Shown here: piece after piece, positions 1-4,860 of the stretch | Layout: the number at the start of each line of letters is the position of its first letter | Numbering within the stretch: the first letter of the stretch is position 1 | Assembly: GCA_020052975.1 (NCBI GenBank) | Contig: JAGVOC010000315.1 | Coordinates: 1-5,397, forward strand | From: Desulfobacterales bacterium | GTDB lineage: Bacteria > Desulfobacterota > Desulfobacteria > Desulfobacterales > RPRI01 | Length of the DNA: 5,397 bases | Direction: 5' to 3' | Notes under the pieces: generated by a model | What the model was told of the DNA's origin: nothing | The model's database searches: none | Seen by the model: the letters and a program-made list of their open reading frames with translations, nothing else | Program-made: the position numbers and the translations under genes

Positions 1-1
1 A

Positions 2-70
2 TCGGCAGCTTTTGGAGCATTCATGGGGCTCATTATGGGCAACAATTCCTATTTCGACCATTTTTTTTGA
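2..70 (+). CDS. C-terminal end of an unidentified gene (5' truncated)
   Basis: Reading from base 2 gives 22 codons and then a TGA at 68-70. The peptide starts SAAFGAFMGLIMGNN and ends with an aromatic tail (YFDHFF). The small/hydrophobic glycine-rich stretch followed by a short polar tail resembles the end of a membrane protein. The other two forward frames at this edge give less protein-like text. The body of the gene lies outside the window, so neither family nor function can be named. The call rests only on composition and on the stop position, and a chance open frame is possible. Confidence 0.4.
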   Translation, partial: SAAFGAFMGLIMGNNSYFDHFF

Positions 71-115
71 TCGTCTTAAACCGTTTTGCAATTGGCTCAG
101 GTATTTAACAATTAT

Positions 116-143
116 GGATCACCTCCAGATTAGTTGGTGATCC
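116..143. promoter_or_regulatory. 8-bp dyad in the gap upstream of the DUF523 gene
   Basis: GGATCACC at 116-123 is exactly complementary to GGTGATCC at 136-143, with a 12-nt loop. No T-run follows, so it is not a canonical intrinsic terminator. It lies about 60 bases before the DUF523 start and could be an operator, a 5' leader hairpin or a repeat remnant. Only the symmetry is seen; the role is unknown. Confidence 0.4.
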
Positions 144-149
144 CGGAAT

Positions 150-173
150 TCAAGGGGTCAAGGGTTCAGGGAT
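150..173. repeat. Imperfect tandem octamer, three units
   Basis: TCAAGGGG, TCAAGGGT and TCAGGGAT follow one another with a period of 8. The array sits in the noncoding gap ahead of the DUF523 start. It looks like simple intergenic repeat material; no function is evident. Confidence 0.45.
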
Positions 174-205
174 TCCAGTGAGATGTCAAAACCCTTCAGA
201 AACAT

Positions 206-703
206 ATGCAAAATATTTTAGTCAGCGCATGCCTGCTTGGAGAGAGGGTCCGCTACGACGGATTGGTTCTTCCGGTTTCAAACAGGCTTATTGATGCTTT
301 AAAACAAATGGCAAATGTTATTCCCTTTTGCCCTGAAGTAACAGGGGGGCTGCCTGTCCCCCGGTTTCCATCTGAAATATCAGGCGGAGACGGAAGCCTG
401 GTTATGGACGGAAAGGCAGTTGTAAATGATATAAAGGGAAATGACGTTACTTCTTATTTTATAACCGGCGCAGAAAAAGCGTTTGAAACGGCCATGAAAA
501 ACAATATCAGGGCAGCAATTCTGAAGGAAAAGAGCCCTTCATGCGGAAGCGCTTTAATCTATGACGGGACTTTTACAAAAATTCTGAAATCCGGCAGAGG
601 AGTAACGGCAGCACTTCTTGAAAAGCATGGAATTCATGTTTTTAACGAAAAAGAGATTGAAGATGCTCTCGCATTTATTGAAACAATAAAATGGCCAAGA
701 TAA
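206..703 (+). CDS. DUF523 family protein, TudS-like [4Fe-4S] desulfidase candidate
   Basis: This 165-residue cytosolic protein has the full DUF523 signature. It begins with SACLLG at residues 7-12 and RYDG at 16-19. FCPEV-GGLPVPR follows at 41-53, then LKEKSPSCGS at 106-115 and SGRGVTAALLE at 129-139. Length matches stand-alone DUF523 proteins. Cys9, Cys42 and Cys113 each lie in a conserved block. In characterised TudS thiouracil desulfidases, which belong to this family, three cysteines bind a [4Fe-4S] cluster that removes sulfur from thiolated uracil or thio-UMP. Assigning these three as ligands is therefore reasonable, but activity on a specific substrate is inference because the family is broad. 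Position 15 is Val where some members have Cys; Val is also common there. The ATG at 206 has no strong Shine-Dalgarno, but the SACLLG block starts only six residues in, so the start is well fixed. A promoter for the next transcription unit begins 18 bases after the stop. Confidence 0.9.
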   Translation: MQNILVSACLLGERVRYDGLVLPVSNRLIDALKQMANVIPFCPEVTGGLPVPRFPSEISGGDGSLVMDGKAVVNDIKGNDVTSYFITGAEKAFETAMKNNIRAAILKEKSPSCGSALIYDGTFTKILKSGRGVTAALLEKHGIHVFNEKEIEDALAFIETIKWPR

Positions 704-720
704 ATCAATGACGATGGTTT

Positions 721-749
721 TTGACACTGATATTGTTTTAATATATATT
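721..749 (+). promoter_or_regulatory. Strong predicted sigma-70 promoter
   Basis: A perfect TTGACA -35 (721-726) is separated by 17 bases from TATATT (744-749, five of six matches to TATAAT). Transcription would begin near 756 and run rightward through the MITE-like element into the cysteine-motif gene at 1011. No start codon with a good ribosome site lies closer. It is the best promoter match noticed in the window. Confidence 0.65.
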
Positions 750-792
750 CCCCCGCGTTGATAGTCCATATAATCATAATCAACAAATGATG

Positions 793-989
793 GGCTCGTA
801 AAAAGTCGAAATTCAGACGGCAAAGTAAAAAGCTCATTATGCAAGGCGCACGAATCTTGAGGAATGAAGCGTACTAACTGGTACGCTGCAATGATTCACC
901 CTGTTGAATCGGCCCTGCCGTCCCGCGCAGCGGGAATTCAACAGGGCGGGGATGAAGTGCAACACAGCAGAATGACTTTTTACGAAGCC
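793..989. mobile_element. MITE-like palindromic element with 12-bp terminal inverted repeats
   Basis: TCGTAAAAAGTC at 796-807 is an exact inverted match to 974-985. The same right end also pairs with an inner left arm: 825-842 matches the complement of 967-983 with one bulged base and one mismatch. A 7-bp stem with a 6-nt loop (868-874 / 881-887) sits inside. The element is about 190 bp and contains no transposase, so it would need one in trans. A second palindrome (899-946) is nested inside it. I recall similar intergenic repeats in Desulfobacterota genomes, but this is memory and not a search. Target-site duplications are not obvious, so the outer limits are approximate. Confidence 0.7.
899..946. 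repeat. Nested GC-rich hairpin inside the MITE-like element
   Basis: CCCTGTTGAAT (899-909) and ATTCAACAGGG (936-946) form a perfect 11-bp stem. Directly inside, TCCCGC (921-926) pairs with GCGGGA (930-935) around a 3-nt loop, giving a stacked cruciform. It interrupts the otherwise AT-richer element and looks like a separate small repeat that landed within it. Confidence 0.6.
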
Positions 990-1010
990 GTCAAAAATGT
1001 TAAGGCAAAG

Positions 1011-1322
1011 ATGCAAATGGAAACAGAAGAAAAAAACTCGAAATCGGCTCCCGGATGGGAAAACCGAACTTTATGCCCGGACGGGAACTGCATTGGCATA
1101 ATAGGGCTCGATGGCCGCTGCAGGGAATGCGGAATACAATTCAGCTCTCCGGAATCCGGGCCTCAAACAACCACCGAAATTGCCGATATTCCTTCCTGCA
1201 ATAATGAACCGGATGCGGAGTCCGACCCGGTATGGGAAAACCGCATTTTGTGCCCGGACGGGAACTGCATTGGCATAATAGGCCCGGATGGCCGCTGCAG
1301 GGAATGCGGTAAGCCGCTATAA
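1011..1322 (+). CDS. Small protein with two near-identical zinc-ribbon-like motifs
   Basis: With the ATG at 1011 the protein has 103 residues. It contains two 26-residue blocks (16-41 and 75-100), each with Cys spacing C-x4-C-x9-C-x2-C. The core of each is CPDGNCIGIIG followed by DGRCRECG. Four paired cysteines around glycine/aspartate turns suggest a small zinc-binding ribbon. The linker is acidic and probably disordered. Start choice: the frame is open back to an ATG at 864 (152 residues), but everything before about 990 is MITE-like repeat. AAGG at 1002-1005 lies 5 bases before 1011, and an ATG at 1017 is also possible. The 721 promoter reads toward it. Function is unknown: such ribbons can be protein- or nucleic-acid-contact modules, but nothing here decides. 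A functional N-terminal extension encoded by the element cannot be excluded. Confidence 0.7.
   Translation: MQMETEEKNSKSAPGWENRTLCPDGNCIGIIGLDGRCRECGIQFSSPESGPQTTTEIADIPSCNNEPDAESDPVWENRILCPDGNCIGIIGPDGRCRECGKPL
1056..1132 (+). repeat. Intragenic 77-bp repeat, copy 1
   Basis: This stretch encodes the first cysteine motif and matches 1233-1309 at 71 of 77 positions. The two copies are 177 bases (59 codons) apart in the same frame. A run of more than 30 bases across the CPDGNCIGIIG segment is identical. The differences fall in five codons: three silent changes, Thr/Ile and Leu/Pro. Confidence 0.9.
1233..1309 (+). repeat. Intragenic 77-bp repeat, copy 2
   Basis: Second copy of the cysteine-motif block, ending four codons before the stop. 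Near-identity at the DNA level beside a fully diverged linker points to recent duplication or to gene conversion between the two halves. Confidence 0.9.
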
Positions 1323-1351
1323 AAAATAAAGTAGTCATCCGGATGTCAAAA

Positions 1352-1413
1352 ACGGCATAAGGAGCCGTAACTAAAGGATCAAAAAAAGAACAGGTTATTT
1401 CGTAACGGCTCCT
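1352..1413 (+). promoter_or_regulatory. Leader with competing stems upstream of the efflux gene
   Basis: GCCGT at 1364-1368 can pair locally with ACGGC at 1352-1356 (7-nt loop). Alternatively the longer AGGAGCCGT (1360-1368) can pair perfectly over 9 bp with ACGGCTCCT (1405-1413). The two foldings exclude each other. A separate 10-bp perfect palindrome, CATCCGGATG, lies at 1336-1345. The spacer between the long arms is A-rich. The AAGGAG at 1359-1364 looks like a Shine-Dalgarno but no start follows it. This could be attenuation-type control of the transporter or simply a repeat remnant; no terminator T-run is seen. Confidence 0.35.
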
Positions 1414-1456
1414 AAAGAAGATTGATGCTGCGAAACCGCTTTACAAGATACCTGTC

Positions 1457-2839
1457 ATGAAAGATACAGATTCTAAAAATTCTTCAAAAATTTCCGCACT
1501 GATTGTTGCAGCATCAAGCTCTTTTCTCACGCCTTTTACGATATCTTCTGTGAACATAGCACTTCCTTCCATTGAACGGGACTTCCAGATCAATGCCCTT
1601 CTTTTAAGCTGGATTGCGACCTCATACCTTTTATCCTCCGCCATATTCCTTTTACCTTTCGGAAAGCTCGGCGATATTTACGGAAGAAAGAAAATATTCA
1701 GGTATGGCATAATAATCTTCACTATCTCGTCGTTTCTTGCCGCATTTTCAAACTCAGCCGGCATGCTCATATTCTCCAGAATCATTCAGGGGCTCGGCAG
1801 CGCCATGATTTTTGCTACAGGAATTGCCATAATCAGCTCCGTTTTCCCTGCCGAAGAAAGGGGCAAGGCTTTCGGCATAACCGTTGCGGCTGTCTACTCC
1901 GGCCTCTCTTGCGGCCCCTTTTTCGGAGGCCTTCTCACACAGCATTTTACATGGAGAAGCATTTTTGTTGTCAATATTCCGCTCGGAATCATAATCATTC
2001 TGCTCATCGTCTTTAAACTGAAAGGGGAATGGGCCGACGCAAAGGGCGAAAAATTCGATGTCAAAGGCTCCGTAATATACGGCCTTTCGCTTATCGCCCT
2101 GATGTTCGGAGTTACGCTCCTTCCCGGCATATCCGGCTTTGCTTTAATCATAACCGGTTTTTTCGGACTCTTTCTTTTCATTAAACTGGAAAAAAGCATC
2201 AGATACCCTGTATTTGATGTGAATCTGTTCGGGACAAACAGGGTCTTTACCTTTTCATGTTTCGCCGCACTGATAAACTACAGCGCAACTTTTTCCGTAA
2301 CATTCCTTACAAGCCTTTTCCTTCAATATATAAAAGGACTCTCCCCGGGAGACGCCGGAATGATTCTTATATCCCAACCGATAATGATGGCGCTCTTTTC
2401 ACCTGTTGCGGGAAGACTTTCGGACAGAATCGAGCCGCGTATTATTGCGTCTATCGGAATGGCAATAACGGCATCCGGACTGATATTCCTTTCGATGATA
2501 AGGGAAAGCACCGGCCTTGTTACGATTGTGACCTGTTTGATGCTTCTCGGGTTCGGTTTTGCGCTTTTTTCCTCTCCCAACATGAATGCCATAATGGGCA
2601 GCGTTGAAAAAAAGTTATACGGGATAGCCTCAGGATCGGTCGGCACTATGCGTCTTCTCGGGCAGATGCTGAGCATGGGAATTGTCACTCTTATATTCGC
2701 AATTTTTATCGGGCGTGTTCAGATAACGACCCTATACCATCCTGTATTCGTAAAAAGCTTCCGGCTGGCACTCGTGATCTTTTCAGTGCTCTGCACAGGA
2801 GGAATATTCCTCTCGCTTTCAAGGGGCAAACTACGCTAA
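1457..2839 (+). CDS. MFS multidrug efflux transporter, DHA2 (EmrB/QacA-type, 14 TM) family
   Basis: This 460-residue inner-membrane protein likely exports drugs or other amphipathic compounds by proton antiport. Motif A is GKLGDIYGRKK at 69-79. The motif B region has R108 and QGLG at 111-114. Motif C is GLSCGPFFGG at 149-158. RGKAFG at 135-140 and WRSIFVVNIPLG near 170 are also typical. The hydrophobic pattern runs to the C-terminus and fits about 14 helices, with length slightly short of the usual 470-510. Helix 1 carries VNIALPSI (32-39), the DHA2 landmark, but the acidic residue normally found in the preceding LDxT segment is absent (FTISS at 27-31). The ATG at 1457 has a poor ribosome site, yet no other in-frame start exists upstream before the conserved helix, so it is kept. 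No regulator gene is adjacent. Substrate cannot be told from sequence. Confidence 0.92.
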   Translation: MKDTDSKNSSKISALIVAASSSFLTPFTISSVNIALPSIERDFQINALLLSWIATSYLLSSAIFLLPFGKLGDIYGRKKIFRYGIIIFTISSFLAAFSNSAGMLIFSRIIQGLGSAMIFATGIAIISSVFPAEERGKAFGITVAAVYSGLSCGPFFGGLLTQHFTWRSIFVVNIPLGIIIILLIVFKLKGEWADAKGEKFDVKGSVIYGLSLIALMFGVTLLPGISGFALIITGFFGLFLFIKLEKSIRYPVFDVNLFGTNRVFTFSCFAALINYSATFSVTFLTSLFLQYIKGLSPGDAGMILISQPIMMALFSPVAGRLSDRIEPRIIASIGMAITASGLIFLSMIRESTGLVTIVTCLMLLGFGFALFSSPNMNAIMGSVEKKLYGIASGSVGTMRLLGQMLSMGIVTLIFAIFIGRVQITTLYHPVFVKSFRLALVIFSVLCTGGIFLSLSRGKLR

Positions 2840-2891
2840 AGCAGATAATTATAAGATTGAAAGAAAACCTCTGAACAGCATTATGTTTGAC

Positions 2892-2919
2892 TTAACATTA
2901 TGATTATAATATGTATAAA
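2892..2919 (+). promoter_or_regulatory. Predicted sigma-70 promoter for the receiver gene
   Basis: TTAACA (2892-2897, five of six matches to TTGACA) and TATAAA (2914-2919, five of six) are separated by 16 bases in an AT-rich gap. The implied start near 2926 leaves a leader of about 70 bases before 2997, long enough to contain the hairpin at 2957-2976. A second TATAAT at 2905-2910 is too close to TTGACT (2887) for normal spacing. Confidence 0.45.
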
Positions 2920-2956
2920 CGAATTGCATGAAAATAAAAATTAGTCGTCACTGCCG

Positions 2957-2976
2957 ATCCTTGAATGCGCAAGGAT
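2957..2976 (+). promoter_or_regulatory. Leader hairpin before the receiver gene
   Basis: ATCCTTG (2957-2963) and CAAGGAT (2970-2976) form a perfect 7-bp stem with a 6-nt loop, ending 20 bases before the start codon. The only T-rich sequence lies upstream, so it is not a terminator for the transporter gene. It may stabilise or modulate the leader. Confidence 0.35.
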
Positions 2977-2996
2977 GAACTGATGAGAGAACCTAT

Positions 2997-3485
2997 ATGG
3001 CCAAACTCAAAAAAAGACCGAAGCGCGTGTTAGTTGTTGATGATGATGAAAATATCCGGTGCCTCGTTTCCGAGCTTCTCAAGAAGTTAGATTATGAGGT
3101 GACATGTGCCGTAAACGGCCAGGATGCCCTGCAGATATACAAGCAGGGACGCTTCGATATCGTGTTGTCGGATCTTATAATGAAACCGATGGATGGATTA
3201 GAACTTCTCAATAAAATAAAGGCGATTAATCCTGCCGTAATATTCATCATGATCACCGGCTATCCATCAATAAAATCAACTATCGAAGCTATAAGAAAAG
3301 GCGCAAGTGATTACATCACCAAGCCATTCAATATTGATGAAATTAATATGAAGATCGAAAGAGCCCTCCTTGAACGGAGTCTTCATGAAAGATTGAAGAA
3401 CATCAAAGGGATAGTCTGGGCTCTCATTATTTCCATCCCCGTTTGGCTCATTTTAGGAATCATCCTCGCAAGAGTTTTGAGGTAG
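2997..3485 (+). CDS. Single-domain response regulator with C-terminal membrane anchor
   Basis: Residues 10-125 form a complete CheY-like receiver. The acidic pocket is D15-D16, inside VVDDDEN. The phosphoacceptor is D59, in LSDLIMKPMDG. The switch Thr is T87, in MITGYP, and the conserved Lys is K109, in TKPF. All catalytic positions are intact, so phosphorylation by a histidine kinase is expected. There is no DNA-binding or enzymatic output domain. After a charged linker helix (about 115-137), residues 138-158 are strongly hydrophobic, ending with Arg159 and Arg162. This is best read as one transmembrane helix holding the receiver on the cytoplasmic face. The start is the ATG at 2997, preceded by a weak GAGAG (2985-2989), and the receiver starts nine residues in. 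No kinase gene is in the window, so the protein is an orphan here. The tail could alternatively be an amphipathic or protein-contact helix, but its composition favours membrane insertion. Confidence 0.9.
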   Translation: MAKLKKRPKRVLVVDDDENIRCLVSELLKKLDYEVTCAVNGQDALQIYKQGRFDIVLSDLIMKPMDGLELLNKIKAINPAVIFIMITGYPSIKSTIEAIRKGASDYITKPFNIDEINMKIERALLERSLHERLKNIKGIVWALIISIPVWLILGIILARVLR

Positions 3486-3495
3486 TGAGCTTTAA

Positions 3496-3714
3496 CGGAA
3501 GTTTCTGATCAGGATTAATACCTATCTTTTTATATCTCCATGTTATCCAGTTTTTCAGATCCGAACAATACCATCTCCGAAAAACTGCATACCCGAAGGT
3601 AGTATAGGGGATATTCGTGCAGAGCGTGCATGGCTGGGTTTATTGAGCGGCGACTGGCGTTATGAAGGTAAAAAGGGGTACGACATTATTCCTTCCTTGA
3701 AAAACAATAAATAA
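3496..3714 (+). pseudogene. Stop-free tract with coding-like 3' end; possible gene remnant
   Basis: The 286-base gap between the receiver gene and the next gene contains a frame with no stop for 72 codons, ending at TAA 3712-3714. There is no ATG. From about 3616 the translation looks protein-like (ERAWLGLLSGDWRYEG, then a Lys/Asn-rich tail), whereas the 5' half looks random. It may be the C-terminal relic of a lost gene or a chance open tract. I do not recognise a family. Confidence 0.25.
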
Positions 3715-3720
3715 TTGTTT
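3702..3720. repeat. AT-only hairpin overlapping the end of the open tract
   Basis: AAACAAT (3702-3708) pairs with ATTGTTT (3714-3720) around a 5-nt loop. It lacks G/C strength and a following T-run, so a terminator is doubtful. A second weak dyad, TTGAT (3724-3728) / ATCAA (3738-3742), lies nearer the next start and could be an operator. Confidence 0.3.
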
Positions 3721-3771
3721 ATATTGATTGAAATTTTATCAACTTTTTAAGCCAGATTAGATGGATAATGT

Positions 3772-4152
3772 ATGAATACAACTCAATGGAATAAGAACCT
3801 TTATCTTATCAACTTTGCGCTTCTATTCACACACGAAATAGATTCGGCTTTCTGGAAGGAATGGGAGCTTTTCCATCTCCCCGGCGGCATACAGGGATTT
3901 TTAATTGCAAACTTTATACTCCTGCTTATTGCCCTTCACGGTTTCAGGAAACTTCTTGAAGGTAAAAATTCCGGACATATCTTCTCCCTGCTGCTTGCAG
4001 GCGGAGGAATTTTTGCCTTTATTATTCATAGCTATTTTATTTTAGCGGGGCGCAATGAATTTACGCTCCCTGCTTCTATGATTCTGTTGGTCTTGATTTT
4101 TACTGTATCTGTTTTTCAGGCATATTACACGATAAAAACTATTAAGTTATAA
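3772..4152 (+). CDS. Four-helix membrane protein, DUF6713-like
   Basis: This 126-residue integral membrane protein has likely helices near 9-22, 38-58, 70-92 and 101-121. Its most distinctive stretch is HEIDSAFWKEWE (21-32) followed by PGGIQGF (37-43). I associate this pattern with the DUF6713 family of small uncharacterised membrane proteins, from memory and not from a search. Charged and metal-capable residues lie within or at the edge of helices: His21, Glu22, Asp24, His56 and His86. These could bind heme or metal, which is inference. Only 15 bases separate its stop from the next start, so it is very probably co-transcribed with the exported superoxide-reductase-like gene. The ATG at 3772 has only a weak TGGA-type ribosome site, and the conserved block near residue 20 supports a start here. 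Confidence 0.8.
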   Translation: MNTTQWNKNLYLINFALLFTHEIDSAFWKEWELFHLPGGIQGFLIANFILLLIALHGFRKLLEGKNSGHIFSLLLAGGGIFAFIIHSYFILAGRNEFTLPASMILLVLIFTVSVFQAYYTIKTIKL

Positions 4153-4167
4153 AAGGAGACATTCATT

Positions 4168-4542
4168 ATGAAAAAAATTATCAAGCTAATGCTGTTTTTT
4201 TCTCTGTTTTATTTCCTTTCACTCGGCATTGCCTTTGCAAGTAAGGCATCTATATCATTATCAGCCCCCGAATCAGCTCCAAAAGGCACCGAAGTCACTA
4301 TCAAGGTGAATGTGACACATAGCGGCAACAACATGTTCCATTACACCAACTGGGTGTATGTAAAGGTAAACGGGAAAGAGGTAGCAAGGTGGGATTTTTC
4401 GGCGATGAAGACACCCGAATCGGAAAATTTCACAAGAGATATAAAATATACGGTAAATGAGCCTGCTCAGATAGAAGCTGAAGCAAACTGCAATATTCAC
4501 GGAAGCGCCGGGATTGCAAAAGCGGGGATTACTGTAAAATAG
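4168..4542 (+). CDS. Exported desulfoferrodoxin/superoxide-reductase-like protein
   Basis: The 124-residue product begins with a signal peptide: KK at 2-3, a hydrophobic core at 7-22 and AFA before a likely cut after residue 24. The mature domain of about 100 residues resembles the iron-binding beta-sandwich of superoxide reductases. THSGNNMFHYTNWVYVKVNG at 50-69 parallels the HPM..HYI.W segment that supplies two iron-ligand histidines. CNIHG at 108-112 parallels the Cys and His ligands near the C-terminus. Candidate ligands are therefore His51, His58, Cys108 and His111. The N-terminal ligand His of classical enzymes is not seen, and His51-His58 is one residue longer than the usual spacing, so catalysis is uncertain. 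It may act as an oxygen-stress or redox protein outside the cytoplasm. AAGGAG (4153-4158) sits 9 bases before the ATG. The last base of the stop codon is the first base of a MITE-like element. Confidence 0.8.
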   Translation: MKKIIKLMLFFSLFYFLSLGIAFASKASISLSAPESAPKGTEVTIKVNVTHSGNNMFHYTNWVYVKVNGKEVARWDFSAMKTPESENFTRDIKYTVNEPAQIEAEANCNIHGSAGIAKAGITVK

Positions 4543-4718
4543 TTTCCATCCGGAAATGGCTCTTTTGCGCGATCTCTGTGTCAATCTGCAAGATTTCTTG
4601 TGCGACAGACTATGCGTATGTCTCCGCACAATCCCTTGATTTCCTTGAGCTTGCCCAAAATTGCCGATTTCCGGATTGGAAACTCAACTGTATCCAAACT
4701 TTATTTCCGGATGGACAC
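4542..4718. mobile_element. Second MITE-like element, 177 bp, with 16-bp terminal inverted repeats
   Basis: The left end (4542-4557, GTTTCCATCCGGAAAT) matches the complement of the right end (4703-4718) at 15 of 16 positions. A third, inverted copy lies inside at 4667-4683 with one extra base. A long hairpin occupies 4598-4631: TTGTGCG pairs with CGCACAA, and an inner arm is broken by one mismatch. No transposase is encoded. Its sequence is unrelated to the element at 793-989. It starts at the last base of the preceding stop codon and fills just over half of the 318-base gap. Short open frames across it read repeat DNA and are not genes. Confidence 0.75.
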
Positions 4719-4794
4719 AAAAGAACAATTACGGCTTTCAAATATCTCCTTGAATGCCCCGGTTCATGGCTTTGGTTTATGGTTTCCGGGTCCC

Positions 4795-4811
4795 AAAAGC
4801 TGTAAGCTTTT
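4795..4811. repeat. Short hairpin between the second MITE and the next gene
   Basis: AAAAGC (4795-4800) pairs with GCTTTT (4806-4811) around a 5-nt loop. The stem is weak and the T-run is part of the stem, so a working terminator is only a possibility. The rest of 4719-4860 shows no gene. Confidence 0.3.
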
Positions 4812-4814
4812 CCG

Positions 4815-4835
4815 TTCACTATTCACCATTCACTA
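4815..4835. repeat. Tandem heptamer TTCACYA, three units
   Basis: TTCACTA, TTCACCA and TTCACTA run head to tail, a short-sequence tandem repeat just upstream of the ribosome site of the next gene. It is simple repeat material that may vary in copy number. Confidence 0.7.
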
Positions 4836-4860
4836 TATACTGTTTTAGGGGATATTATTT

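Noticed and set aside
206..703. DUF523 protein as a defective member because Val15 replaces a cysteine
   Set aside because: Val is common at this position in the family, and the three cysteines in the conserved blocks, matching the three-ligand cluster of TudS, are all present.
554..844. Reverse-strand open frames across the end of the DUF523 gene
   Set aside because: They run antisense to a conserved coding region and extend into promoter and repeat DNA; the translation is low-complexity Phe/Ser/Cys text.
793..989. CRISPR array or structured RNA gene for the repeat cluster
   Set aside because: There are no regularly spaced direct repeats with unique spacers; the pattern is inverted ends with internal hairpins, which fits a MITE-like repeat better.
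1894..2688. Reverse-strand open frames of about 100-120 codons and a forward frame at 2257-2607
   Set aside because: All lie inside the MFS transporter gene, whose conserved motifs A, B and C prove the other frame.
4273..4629. Reverse open frame of 118 codons
   Set aside because: Antisense to the superoxide-reductase-like gene and continuing into the MITE-like element; no family pattern.
4815..4841. Promoter with TATACT at 4836-4841
   Set aside because: Transcription would begin within the ribosome site of the next gene and the -35 match is poor, being part of the heptamer repeat.
4578..4848. Two overlapping forward open frames and one reverse frame between the superoxide-reductase-like gene and the 61-residue membrane gene
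   Set aside because: They read through the MITE-like element and simple repeats, have no ribosome sites and give no protein-like pattern.
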